Origin: Campylobacterota bacterium
GTDB lineage: Bacteria; Babelota; Babeliae; Babelales; RVW-14
DNA: 64,000 nt
Assembly (NCBI GenBank): GCA_020633995.1
Contig: JACKCO010000003.1
Coordinates: 664,522 to 728,521 of the forward strand
Direction: 5' to 3'
Shown here: positions 1-8,386 of the stretch, piece by piece
How positions within the stretch are numbered: position 1 is the first letter of the stretch
Layout of the letters: each line of letters begins with the position of its first letter
Notes under the pieces: generated by a model
Told to the model about the DNA's origin: nothing
The model's input: only the letters and a program-made list of their open reading frames with translations
Database searches by the model: none
Made by a program: the position numbers and the translations under genes

Positions 1-2249
1 GCCAGCGCTGCGTCATATTCAGGCCATGAACAATCTGCAAGCTGTTTGCCAACCAATGTTTCTAGCAGTTCACTTGCAAAGTGAGGCACCATGACAGAAA
101 TTGCCGCCAAAAAATGTTCAAGCAGTTGTTTGTCAAGTACGCACTTGTCAGCCTCAAGGTCATTCAAGTACTCCATAATCGCGGAGACTGCGGTGTTGGG
201 TTTAAAGTCGTGGATTCGCGTTGTAAAGTCTTTTAAGAATGCATGGAATCGCTTGAGTGATTTTTCATCAGCTGCTTGTAAGGCAATATTTTTGTCATTG
301 GTTAAAAACGCCCACAGGCGGTTTAAAAAGTTTTTTACGCCGCGGATAGAGTCTGTTTGCCATTCTGTGTCAAGTTCTGGTGGACCCATAAACATCATGT
401 ACATGCGTAGGGCGTCTGAGCCGAGGTCATTGACGATGTCATCTGGGTTGACCACGTTACCTTTTGACTTTGACATCTTCTCAACGCGATCAGTGCCCGG
501 TACTTTCATGCAGACCATGCCTTGGTTGAACAGTTTTGCAAACGGTTCGTCAAATGGCAGGTGGCCAAGGTCATAGAGTACCTTGACGTAAAAGCGTGCG
601 TACAGCAAGTGCAAGATTGCGTGCTCGATACCGCCGACGTACAAGTCAACGGGCATCCAGTGTTTCATATCTTCAGGAGAAAATGGTTTGTCTGCAAGCT
701 GTGGGTTTGGATAACGCAAAAAGTACCAACATGAGCCAGCCCATTGCGGCATGGTGTTAGTTTCACGCTTTGCAGCGCTGCCACATTCAGGGCAGGTCGT
801 GTTAACCCACTCGTCAACACTAGCCAGCGGAGACTCGCCCGTACCTGTTGGTTCATAACGCTCTACTTCAGGCAATCTAATAGGCAGTTCGCTTTCAGGA
901 ACAGGTACAACGCCACATGCATCGCAATGTACTAGTGGAATTGGTTCACCCCAATAGCGTTGACGAGAGAAGATCCAGTCACGCAATTTGTACTGCGTTT
1001 TGCGTTGTGCATAACCCTTCTTTTCGCAGTACTCAATAATGTCTTGGCGATGGTCACCAGCTCGTTTGCCCGCAAATTCTGCAGGCGCTTGCAAGATGCC
1101 ATGCACCATGTCGGTGTAGCATTCCTCAAGGTTGGCAACACGTGCTGCCTGCTCTTTGTCTTCAGGAAACAAAACAGGCTTGAGTGGGATGTTATATTTT
1201 TTAGCAAATTTAAAATCACGTTCATCGTGAGCAGAGCATTTTACGATTCCGGTGCCATAGTCTTTGATTGCAAAGCTTGCAACCCAAATTGGTAGGTCGC
1301 CATTGCCGATTGGATCAACAATGTAGCGTCCAGTAAAAATACCTTCAGATTCTTTTTCAGCTTCGTTGCCGCGCTCTGCACGTTTGCGTACTAGCTCTGC
1401 ACAAAACTCAAGCACTTCATTTTTTGTTGGTGTACCTTCAAGCAGGTCAGGCAAGAGTGGATGGTCTGGTGCAATGACGACAAAGGTATCAGCACAAAAT
1501 GACTCAAAGTGTGCTGAAAACGTTTGAATTTTCATGCCTGTATCTTTGACTGGTGCGGTGAAGACAAGCCCTTGGCTTTTACCAATCCAGTTGCGCTGCA
1601 TGAGTTTTACTTTTTCAGACCACTCAAGTCGGTCAAGTCCTTCAAGCAGTTTTTCGGCGTAGTCAGTAATTTTGAGTACCCACTGTCTGATTGGTTTTTC
1701 TTCCGTTGGGGTGTGACAGCGCTCGCAACCACCATTGACCACTTCTTCGTTTGCAAGGCCGGTTAAACACTTAGGGCACCAGTTAATGGGAATGGATGAT
1801 TCGTAAGCAAGTCCCTTTTTAAACATTTCAAGAAAGATCCACTGCGTCCACTTGTAGTATTCTGGGTCGGTGGTGTTAAGTTCTTTGTCCCAGTCGTACA
1901 TAGCGCCGATGGTGGCTAGTTGTTTTTTGAAGTTGCTGATGTTGCTTTCAGTACCAATTTTTGGGTGAATGCCCTTACGAATGGCATCATTTTCTGCAGG
2001 CAGGCCAAATGCATCCCACCCCATTGGGTGCAATACATTATACCCTTGGTGCCACTTGATACGTGCATACACATCTGAAAGGACATATCCTTTCCAGTGA
2101 CCAACGTGTAGTCCAGCTCCAGATGGGTATGGGAACATATCTAGGCAATAGTATTTTTTATCCTGACAATTGTCTTTGGTTTTGTAGTATGGATTTTCTT
2201 TCCATCGTGTGCGCCATTTAGATTCAACGGCTTTAAAGTCATAGGCCAT
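1..2249 (-). CDS. leuS: Leucyl-tRNA synthetase, 3' end outside window
   Basis: Class I aminoacyl-tRNA synthetase that charges tRNA-Leu in the cytoplasm. About 749 codons are visible; the reading frame stays open to the window edge, so the C-terminal anticodon-binding part is incomplete. Seen directly: the HIGH-type motif as HVGH at residues 48-51 after PYPSGAGL, a zinc-binding cysteine cluster (WCPKC and CERC), an inserted CP1 editing domain, and the KMSKS motif at 465-479 (residues 591-595) followed by KGNVVNPDD. The ATG at 2249 is chosen because AAGGAGA lies about eight bases upstream. The next gene on the same strand begins 134 bases away. Nothing unusual in the active-site motifs. Confidence 0.97.
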   Translation of the reverse strand, partial: MAYDFKAVESKWRTRWKENPYYKTKDNCQDKKYYCLDMFPYPSGAGLHVGHWKGYVLSDVYARIKWHQGYNVLHPMGWDAFGLPAENDAIRKGIHPKIGTESNISNFKKQLATIGAMYDWDKELNTTDPEYYKWTQWIFLEMFKKGLAYESSIPINWCPKCLTGLANEEVVNGGCERCHTPTEEKPIRQWVLKITDYAEKLLEGLDRLEWSEKVKLMQRNWIGKSQGLVFTAPVKDTGMKIQTFSAHFESFCADTFVVIAPDHPLLPDLLEGTPTKNEVLEFCAELVRKRAERGNEAEKESEGIFTGRYIVDPIGNGDLPIWVASFAIKDYGTGIVKCSAHDERDFKFAKKYNIPLKPVLFPEDKEQAARVANLEECYTDMVHGILQAPAEFAGKRAGDHRQDIIEYCEKKGYAQRKTQYKLRDWIFSRQRYWGEPIPLVHCDACGVVPVPESELPIRLPEVERYEPTGTGESPLASVDEWVNTTCPECGSAAKRETNTMPQWAGSCWYFLRYPNPQLADKPFSPEDMKHWMPVDLYVGGIEHAILHLLYARFYVKVLYDLGHLPFDEPFAKLFNQGMVCMKVPGTDRVEKMSKSKGNVVNPDDIVNDLGSDALRMYMMFMGPPELDTEWQTDSIRGVKNFLNRLWAFLTNDKNIALQAADEKSLKRFHAFLKDFTTRIHDFKPNTAVSAIMEYLNDLEADKCVLDKQLLEHFLAAISVMVPHFASELLETLVGKQLADCSWPEYDAAL

Positions 2250-2383
2250 GGTCGTTGGTCTCCTTGAAATGTATGCGTATTATCTTGCTTATTCGCTTTA
2301 TTGTAGAGATTGTCTGGCAAGAAAACAAGTTCTATCTCACTATTATTTTCTCACAGAAAATAATTCCCAAAAATTGTTGGTTT

Positions 2384-3013
2384 TTATAGAAGATGCTGTA
2401 CGCGTTGTAAAAAGAGTTTGAGACGGCGGTAATCATTGCCGGTCAGCAGGGAGAATGTGTGGCAGAAGTTTTCGAGCAGTGCTTTGCTTAAAAGTTGCTG
2501 TGTGGCTAGATTTTTGAGCAACGCAAGTAGCAGCTCGTCAAGGTTGTGATGCTGGCTGCTGCACGCAAAGAGTACATGAAGATAGTCGTGCTGCTGTAGA
2601 AATTGTTGGTACAACTCTTTGTCGCAATGCTTTACAAAGGCATGAATTTTACTTGGTTTAGGCGGAAGCTGATAAAAAAACTTATTATTTTCTTGGTAGC
2701 CCAACACTTGTACAGAAAAGGTTGTTTTAAGAAACTCAAAAATTTGTGGTTGTTCAGCTGCCAACTCGTCTTCAGTTTTTTGATAGGGAAATGGGTAGCG
2801 TGTTGGGTCCATTGAGCCTGTTTGAATATGACTGACGCAGCCAATGAGTGTACGCTCTTTTTGGTTTATCTGTACGAGTGAGCCAAATTCTGGAAAATAA
2901 TCCCACTGCCAACACTGAGCAGTTGCCAGCTCGAGTGAGCTTTCAACAATTTCTGCAAAGTGTACAGCATTATTTTTCTGATCATTTGTATTAAAAGAGG
3001 CACTGTTGTCCAT
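2384..3013 (-). CDS. Hypothetical protein, HerA HAS-barrel-like
   Basis: Protein of 209 aa with no signal peptide or membrane segment. The N-terminal half (about residues 20-110) contains FPEFGSLVQI, GCVSHIQTGSMDP and EQPQIFEFLKTTF, a pattern I associate with the beta-barrel (HAS-barrel) domain at the N-terminus of HerA-type DNA translocases and with stand-alone cyanobacterial homologues; this is recognition from memory, not a search. The C-terminal half is helical and Leu/Gln/His rich, with no ATPase motif. The start overlaps the 3' end of rnhB by 23 bases, and AAGG lies just before the ATG, so the two genes are probably translationally coupled. A role in DNA or RNA-DNA hybrid metabolism beside RNase HII is possible but unproven. 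Confidence 0.7.
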   Translation of the reverse strand: MDNSASFNTNDQKNNAVHFAEIVESSLELATAQCWQWDYFPEFGSLVQINQKERTLIGCVSHIQTGSMDPTRYPFPYQKTEDELAAEQPQIFEFLKTTFSVQVLGYQENNKFFYQLPPKPSKIHAFVKHCDKELYQQFLQQHDYLHVLFACSSQHHNLDELLLALLKNLATQQLLSKALLENFCHTFSLLTGNDYRRLKLFLQRVQHLL

Positions 3014-3671
3014 GGTCGGCCTTAATGGTTATAACTTTTTTCAAAAAACTTTTACGATGGATTATCAGTGGTCCATGAGTATTGATACTGGCCAGGTGTT
3101 TTTTTGTTGCATACCCTTTGTGTGATGCAAAGCCAAACTGCGGAAAGTGTTTGTCCATACGCTCCATGAGCCTGTCTCGCGTTACCTTGGCAACAATTGA
3201 TGCTGCAGCTATCGATGTAGAGTATTTTTCACCGTTGGTAAAGTGATGCAGTTCAAGCTTTTCATGCATAAATACCTGTGGGAGCTTGAGTGGCATGGCA
3301 TCAGTAACAATATACTTGAGCCGATCTTTGCAAAAAGGAAGTTGGGCCATCAACTGCACGGTTGCTTGCTTCATAGCGCGTAGTGTTGCCTGATAAATAT
3401 TGAGGTGGTCAATGATGTGGTGATCAAGAGATACCGTTGTCCATAGACAATGTTTGTTTATCCAGACAAACGCTTCTTCGCGTTTTTTTCCGTCGAGTAC
3501 CTTTGAATCTTTGAGCAAGTTTGATGTTGTATTGACTGGCAAAATGGCAGCGCCAACAACCACCGGACCTGCTAAACAGCCTCTGCCAACTTCATCAAGT
3601 CCGCAAACATACGCGTTATTTTTCCACGCATCATGTTCAAAATAATTTGCAGTTATTTTTGATTGTTTCAT
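2991..3671 (-). CDS. rnhB: Ribonuclease HII
   Basis: Cytoplasmic endonuclease that cuts the RNA strand of RNA-DNA hybrids and removes misincorporated ribonucleotides. At 226 aa it has normal length. The signature GLDEVGRGCLAGPVVVGAAI is at about residues 24-43 and holds the first catalytic pair Asp26-Glu27. Later come the family motifs SKVLDGKKRE, a TDAM aspartate near residue 118, and AAASIVAKVTRDRLM with the final conserved Asp. The 3' end overlaps the start of the downstream HAS-barrel-like gene. The upstream 208 bases separate it from the divergent XRE/S24-like regulator, so that gap must hold both promoters. Confidence 0.95.
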   Translation of the reverse strand: MKQSKITANYFEHDAWKNNAYVCGLDEVGRGCLAGPVVVGAAILPVNTTSNLLKDSKVLDGKKREEAFVWINKHCLWTTVSLDHHIIDHLNIYQATLRAMKQATVQLMAQLPFCKDRLKYIVTDAMPLKLPQVFMHEKLELHHFTNGEKYSTSIAAASIVAKVTRDRLMERMDKHFPQFGFASHKGYATKKHLASINTHGPLIIHRKSFLKKVITIKADHGQQCLF

Positions 3672-3879
3672 ATTTTTATTTTTCGGGTTAAAAAAATATA
3701 AAATTATTATCTCAAAAGAATGATTTTTTTGCTATTTTTATAAGCACTTCTCATAAAAGTGTTAGAAGAAAATTTATTTATTGTGGAAATTTAGTGGCAT
3801 TTCTATTTGACATGGTTTATATTGGTCACAGCTGTGGCATCGTCATTGCTAGTAATAAAAGTTTTTAAAAGGAGTTGTT

Positions 3880-4551
3880 ATGTCATCGACAGAGCTACGC
3901 GTAAAAGAATTACTGCGAGAGAGGGGTTGGACAACAAAAATTTTGGCAGAAAAAACTGGCATGTCCGAAAGTTACCTGACGCACATCAAAAATGGCACGC
4001 GCCGTTGGAATGAAGATGCGTTAAAAAAACTTGCCACCGCATTTGGTACTCATCCTGTTGATTTATTTGCACAGCGCAAAAGCAGGACTGATAATGTAGA
4101 CAACAATGTCAAGATGCCAGAAAACACAAATGTTGATCTGCAGCTTAAAATTGTTCCCGTTGTTGGCGACATCCCGTCAAATCCGTCACCATACAACAAT
4201 CAGGTTACGCAAGTAACCACTGGCTACAAAGATGTATTTGTTCCTGTATTTAACAACGTTGACGATGCAATGTTTTGTTTTTGTGTCGAAAACAACGTTA
4301 TGGCGCCAAACTTTATCAAAGGCGACTATTTGATTGTCTCACCAGAGGTGTGGACACGCTCGGGCGATATTGCCGCTGTTGAGTACGGTAATGACACCGT
4401 AACCAAAGCGATTATGCAAGTTACCTACATGGACGATTTTATTGTACTTGAGTCAGTCAACCACAAAAATCCGCCTGTTGCGCTTGTACGAGGCAAAGAT
4501 AATTTCAGAGTTATCGGTAAAGTGATTTATCGTTATCAAAAGCTTGGATAG
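3880..4551 (+). CDS. XRE-family repressor with S24/LexA-like C-terminal domain
   Basis: Predicted cytoplasmic DNA-binding regulator of 223 aa. An N-terminal helix-turn-helix of the Cro/CI type lies at about residues 5-65 (KILAEKTGMSESYLTHIKNG). After a linker, residues 90-223 resemble the S24 self-cleaving or dimerisation domain (VPVVGDIPS; FIKGDYLIV; GDIAAVEYGNDTVTKAI). The position where the family has its nucleophile in GDSMxP reads NNVMAP, so the catalytic Ser is Val; the likely general-base Lys in TVTKA is kept. It should therefore bind DNA and dimerise without self-cleavage. AAAAGGAG lies seven bases before the ATG. No phage genes flank it; a strong terminator follows. Its targets are unknown. 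Confidence 0.85.
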   Translation: MSSTELRVKELLRERGWTTKILAEKTGMSESYLTHIKNGTRRWNEDALKKLATAFGTHPVDLFAQRKSRTDNVDNNVKMPENTNVDLQLKIVPVVGDIPSNPSPYNNQVTQVTTGYKDVFVPVFNNVDDAMFCFCVENNVMAPNFIKGDYLIVSPEVWTRSGDIAAVEYGNDTVTKAIMQVTYMDDFIVLESVNHKNPPVALVRGKDNFRVIGKVIYRYQKLG

Positions 4552-4560
4552 TCTTTTTAT

Positions 4561-4595
4561 AAAGTAGGCCATGGTAATTTGCCATGGCCTACTTT
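4561..4595. terminator. Bidirectional Rho-independent terminator
   Basis: Perfect 14-bp inverted repeat, AAAGTAGGCCATGG at 4561-4574 and its complement at 4582-4595, with a 7-base loop. It lies between the ends of two convergent genes (3880-4551 plus, 4614-7481 minus). A T-rich run follows on the plus strand (gtttt), and on the minus strand the stem is followed by ataaaaagac, so it can end transcription from both sides. Confidence 0.85.
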
Positions 4596-4613
4596 GTTTT
4601 CTAGTGGCTTGAG

Positions 4614-7481
4614 TTAGAGCTTCTCTAGATCAGACTCTCCTGCATCTACTTTAGCTTTCTTTTTTCCGGTCAAACTAGGAAATGAGAGCTTACGTTTTTT
4701 ACTGGTTGCTTTTTCTTTTTTAGGTTTAGGTTCTTTTTCTTTTTTAGGTCGAGAAAATAAAGCCTTGAGTTTACTTTTAAAGCTTGGTTTTGTGTCACTG
4801 GCGGCCTTTTCCACAAGATTGTTTACTTCTTTTATAGCTGCTGTAGGTAGTTGTTGTGTTGGTTGTGGCATTAGGTTGTTTACAAACATGTCTTCTAAGG
4901 CATCAACTTCAAAATCACCACCAGCTTCTTCATTTATACGGATCATTGCGTCTGCGTAGCTCGGGTTTACCACTATTGTGTTGTAGACCGTTCCTGCTGC
5001 ATATACCTCATCAATGCCTTCGGTTTGGTTAATCATTCTTGTTGCATGTGGAGAAAGAGTACCATTACCTGCAATGGCGTCTTGAGCGGCATTTGTTAGA
5101 GCTTCATTTTCTTCTGCAACTTTTGTCATGAGCTCTGGGTTTTCGGCATAAATCTCACGCTGGGCATCCTCGTCAAGTTTGAGATCTTTGACTTTTTGAT
5201 GTAGAACGTCAATTACTTTAGGGTCTGGGTTGCCATCAACATCTTTGGTGTATTCAATTAATGTCTTAACTATTTGGCCTTGTGTTTCACGTGCTACTTG
5301 CGGATCTTTTAGTTTGCCAGCATACCCAATTGTATCGACCAGGACATTTTGAAGAGTGCTAACTTTTTGATTTTCTGTTGTTGCAGCCTTCAAAACTTCA
5401 AGGCCGTTAGAGATGCCGTTCTTAAGAATAGTTATTTTTTGATCGTCATCTAGGCCGAGCTTGTCTGCATAGAAAGTATTTTCAAAAACATTACGCAGTA
5501 CTTGATTTGTTGACATGGCAATACCGCTTTCTCCAATAACGTCTTGTTTGTGGGCCTCTTTGAGGTTTTGTATAATTCTCTTGTCTCTTCCCTTGCCATC
5601 TCCTTCGGCCATATCTATCAGTTCTTTGAGCAGAGTTTGTACACCTCCTTCAAATTGATCAGGTGTTACTCTTTTGGCAACCAACACATCATCTTGCTGA
5701 CCTGGTTGCTTTAATTGATTTGCAAGAACGCGTAACTGGGTAGGTTCAAGGCGTCCCATAATAACGCTAAACGATTCGTTTTCTTTACCGATATTACGTG
5801 CGTGAGCGATTGTTGTAGCAAGTTGTTTGATGTCTTGTTCTTTCGCGGATTCAGTTTTTGCTTTTAAGGTGTTTATAGCAGTATCAGTTGCTCTTACTCG
5901 AAGATCTTCTTTATATTCGTCAGTCGTTTTAAACTGAGGGCGGTATAATGCGGCTTCAAGTATTGAGTTTATGTATCCTACTCCGTCTTCTTTATCTGCA
6001 GCAAGTTCGCTAGCTTTATCAAGTAAGAGATCAAAAGTTTTTTGTACAGCTTGAGGATCATCACTGTTTTGTGCTGCTTTAAGCTGTTGAAAGCCAAGAG
6101 ACGTGAAGTTGCTAACGGTATTTGGGTCTAGTTCTTTGATCTCGAGCTCTCGTTGTTTACTCTCAAGCGCTTGCTTCATTGGCGCAACTTGTTCTTTACG
6201 TTTGTTTAAGATAGCATCAGTTTCTTTTCTTCTTTCTTCAGGGGTTTTCTTTGTTCCGTCACTATGTTCACTTTTTACTCGTATGGCTCCCATTTCAATA
6301 GCTTCTATCGATTTTTTCAAGTCTTTGATATCTGCTTTCAAGCTTTCTTTTGTGGCCTTTTTTTCTGGAACAGTTTTCTTGACCGCTCTGAGCAGTTGAA
6401 TTGCTTCTGGCTCGTCGGCTGTTTTCTCTGGTTCGGTTACTTTTTGTAGTGTGGTTTCTTTTTCTTTAATCTGTCGTTTCAGCTTAGCAATTTCTTGTTG
6501 TTGTGCTTGTTTAAGTAAGTCCCTTGCCTTTCCTTCACTGATAAGTTCAAGTTCTGGCATGTCGTCATCGTCGTCGTCATCTGTCGTTTTTTCTTTTTTC
6601 TCAGGAATTCTATCTGGTTCATCTTCAAGCCTTGGCGCTTCTGTTATTGCTTCAAAATCTTCTTCCTTGATTACGGTTATTTCTTCGTCTTCGTCGCCGA
6701 ATTTAATAGCTTGGTCTTCAGTTTTAGGCTCTTCGGCTTTTGCAGTAGCGGCTTCTTTTGCTTTTGCTGCGTCAGTTGCATCATCCCAGTCGTCGTCTTC
6801 AACCTCATCTGCCTCATCTCCAATAGACTTTCGTCGTCCGGTTATTTTGCTCATGTCAAGTGGTGCGGCGGGAGTAGGGTCGGGTTTTTTTGTTACTGAT
6901 GCTGGCGCCATAGGCTTTGCAGCTGCGGGTCTTGCAGGGAGGGGTCTTGCTTTGGGTTTGGTGTCGACTTTTGGTTGAACCTGTTTGGGTGTTACTGTTG
7001 GTTTGAAAACGGGAGTCTGCGTGGTGGGTTCATCCCATTCGTCCTCTTTGACTACGTCTTCTCCTTCATCTTTTTTTGTTGTTTCTTCAGCCGCTTTTCT
7101 CTTTTGGAAAACTTTTAGCAATGCTTCTTGTATACTGGGGGGTTCTTCTGTTTTTACAGATTTTTCCGGTACTTTTCTTTCGGTAGCTGGTTTAAGTTTG
7201 AACCCTCCGGCTCTTATTTCATCGAGTAATCCAGCTTTTCCCGTAGGCATTGGAGGTGTAAATTTTGATGGGCCAGCTGGTTTTGTTGTACCTGCATCAG
7301 TTTCAACACTGCTAGGGATTCGTTTTGAGGGAAGGATACCTCCTGGCGGTGGAGGAGGTGGCGGTGGTGCCCCCGTCGCACCTTTTGCTTTCATTGCATC
7401 AAGTTCGCTGGCATTAAGTATGCTGCACGTAGTAAGCACCAAAGCGATAGCCAGTAAATAACTAAAACGTGATTTATTCAT
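4614..7481 (-). CDS. Secreted WASP-like (polyproline-WH2-central-acidic) protein, probable host actin nucleation factor
   Basis: Protein of 955 aa, start after GGGGA about eight bases before the ATG. A signal peptide (about 1-24) predicts export. Then, in order: eight prolines at 39-46; a WH2-like motif GLLDEIRAGGFKLKPA at 84-99; an amphipathic segment ALLKVFQKRKAAEE at 120-133 that resembles the WASP central region (ALMEVMQKRSKA from memory); and an acidic stretch ending EDEWDE at 146-151, like the DDEWDD tail of WASP that contacts Arp2/3. A second acidic-Trp motif, EDDDWDD, is at 228-234. Residues 255-320 are very acidic, 320-460 predict coiled coil, the rest is helical, and the last 60 residues are strongly basic (KKRKLSF, KKKAK). 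I infer a secreted actin-assembly effector that imitates the host VCA module. The function of the large helical region is unknown. Confidence 0.85.
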   Translation of the reverse strand: MNKSRFSYLLAIALVLTTCSILNASELDAMKAKGATGAPPPPPPPPGGILPSKRIPSSVETDAGTTKPAGPSKFTPPMPTGKAGLLDEIRAGGFKLKPATERKVPEKSVKTEEPPSIQEALLKVFQKRKAAEETTKKDEGEDVVKEDEWDEPTTQTPVFKPTVTPKQVQPKVDTKPKARPLPARPAAAKPMAPASVTKKPDPTPAAPLDMSKITGRRKSIGDEADEVEDDDWDDATDAAKAKEAATAKAEEPKTEDQAIKFGDEDEEITVIKEEDFEAITEAPRLEDEPDRIPEKKEKTTDDDDDDDMPELELISEGKARDLLKQAQQQEIAKLKRQIKEKETTLQKVTEPEKTADEPEAIQLLRAVKKTVPEKKATKESLKADIKDLKKSIEAIEMGAIRVKSEHSDGTKKTPEERRKETDAILNKRKEQVAPMKQALESKQRELEIKELDPNTVSNFTSLGFQQLKAAQNSDDPQAVQKTFDLLLDKASELAADKEDGVGYINSILEAALYRPQFKTTDEYKEDLRVRATDTAINTLKAKTESAKEQDIKQLATTIAHARNIGKENESFSVIMGRLEPTQLRVLANQLKQPGQQDDVLVAKRVTPDQFEGGVQTLLKELIDMAEGDGKGRDKRIIQNLKEAHKQDVIGESGIAMSTNQVLRNVFENTFYADKLGLDDDQKITILKNGISNGLEVLKAATTENQKVSTLQNVLVDTIGYAGKLKDPQVARETQGQIVKTLIEYTKDVDGNPDPKVIDVLHQKVKDLKLDEDAQREIYAENPELMTKVAEENEALTNAAQDAIAGNGTLSPHATRMINQTEGIDEVYAAGTVYNTIVVNPSYADAMIRINEEAGGDFEVDALEDMFVNNLMPQPTQQLPTAAIKEVNNLVEKAASDTKPSFKSKLKALFSRPKKEKEPKPKKEKATSKKRKLSFPSLTGKKKAKVDAGESDLEKL

Positions 7482-7616
7482 AACAAGAGTCCCCTTTAAA
7501 TCGATTAACGATACAATACAGCATCAGTGTAAAGATTCAGGAAGAAAATAATCAAGCTATTTGGTTTTTTATAAATTAATGATTGAATTTATGGGTGTCG
7601 GCGCTGTCGAAGAGGT

Positions 7617-8255
7617 TTAGTCCAAAAAGAAGGTAATGCTTTTGCCCAAAAACCATATACCGGTGCAAAACATTAAAATACCGGTTAGTGTGGTTAGGTA
7701 GTTAAGGCGTTGGGGATTGATTTTTCTGCCCAGAAAGCTTGCAATGAACGCCACAGTACCCAAAATGCTGGTTGAAGCGCTGATTGTTACTGTACTGCCG
7801 ACAAAAAGGATATGTGTTGGCATACTGCCTGCCTTGAGTGGTAAAATTTTGGATGCGGCAAATACGAAAAATGCAACACTGACGGGATTAACTGTTGTGA
7901 GCAAAAATGTTTTTGTTACGGTTGCAAGAGCAGAGTCGCGTTTTGTTGTCGTGGTTTGTGTTGCGCTGTAGTGTCGTTTGAGCGTGAGTGAGCCAATAGT
8001 GATCAGGAGTATGCCGCCGGCAATATCAAGACACAAATTGCCGTACTGATACTGCTCAACAATGCTCAGTGCTCCAAAAAGACCCATGAGCAAAAGAAAT
8101 CCGTCACCCAGTGCAGCGCCAAATGCAGTCAAAAAGCCTTTTTTGAAACCATGAATTGCAGCGTTATTAAATGTCATGACAAAGATCGGCCCGACAGCGG
8201 ATGCAGCTAAAACTCCAATAGTAAAACATTTTATAAAAAACACATAATGAATCAT
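7617..8255 (-). CDS. LysE/RhtB-family amino acid exporter
   Basis: Inner-membrane protein of 212 aa, normal for the LysE/RhtB translocator family, which exports amino acids or related metabolites by proton exchange. The N-terminus has the family pattern AVGPIFVMTFNNAAIHGFKKG followed by FGAALGDGFLLL (residues 20-60); five to six hydrophobic segments span the rest. The substrate cannot be told from sequence. It reads away from glmM, and the 131 bases between them (8256-8386) should hold divergent promoters. It lies 135 bases upstream of the WASP-like gene on the same strand, so read-through is possible, but the gap is large enough for a separate promoter. Confidence 0.85.
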   Translation of the reverse strand: MIHYVFFIKCFTIGVLAASAVGPIFVMTFNNAAIHGFKKGFLTAFGAALGDGFLLLMGLFGALSIVEQYQYGNLCLDIAGGILLITIGSLTLKRHYSATQTTTTKRDSALATVTKTFLLTTVNPVSVAFFVFAASKILPLKAGSMPTHILFVGSTVTISASTSILGTVAFIASFLGRKINPQRLNYLTTLTGILMFCTGIWFLGKSITFFLD

Positions 8256-8386
8256 GATATCGATTAATACATTTAAGTTGAGATTAAATTATCCTTTTAT
8301 GGTAAATTATTTTAACATAATGAAAGGCTGGGAGAAAAGATTTATTTCAAAATTACAATTAAGCATAAAAAAATAGGAGCAGGGCA

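Noticed and set aside
91..1766. Several plus-strand frames of 60-160 codons at the left edge
   Set aside because: They are all antisense to the continuous leuS frame.
3741..3764. Imperfect dyad TAAGCACTT..AAGTGTTA between rnhB and the repressor gene
   Set aside because: Arms do not match exactly and spacing is irregular; too weak to call an operator, although its place would suit self-regulation.
6451..6978. Ser-rich plus-strand frame of 175 codons
   Set aside because: It is the complement of the acidic, Lys/Glu/Asp-rich part of the WASP-like gene; composition follows from that and there is no ribosome site.
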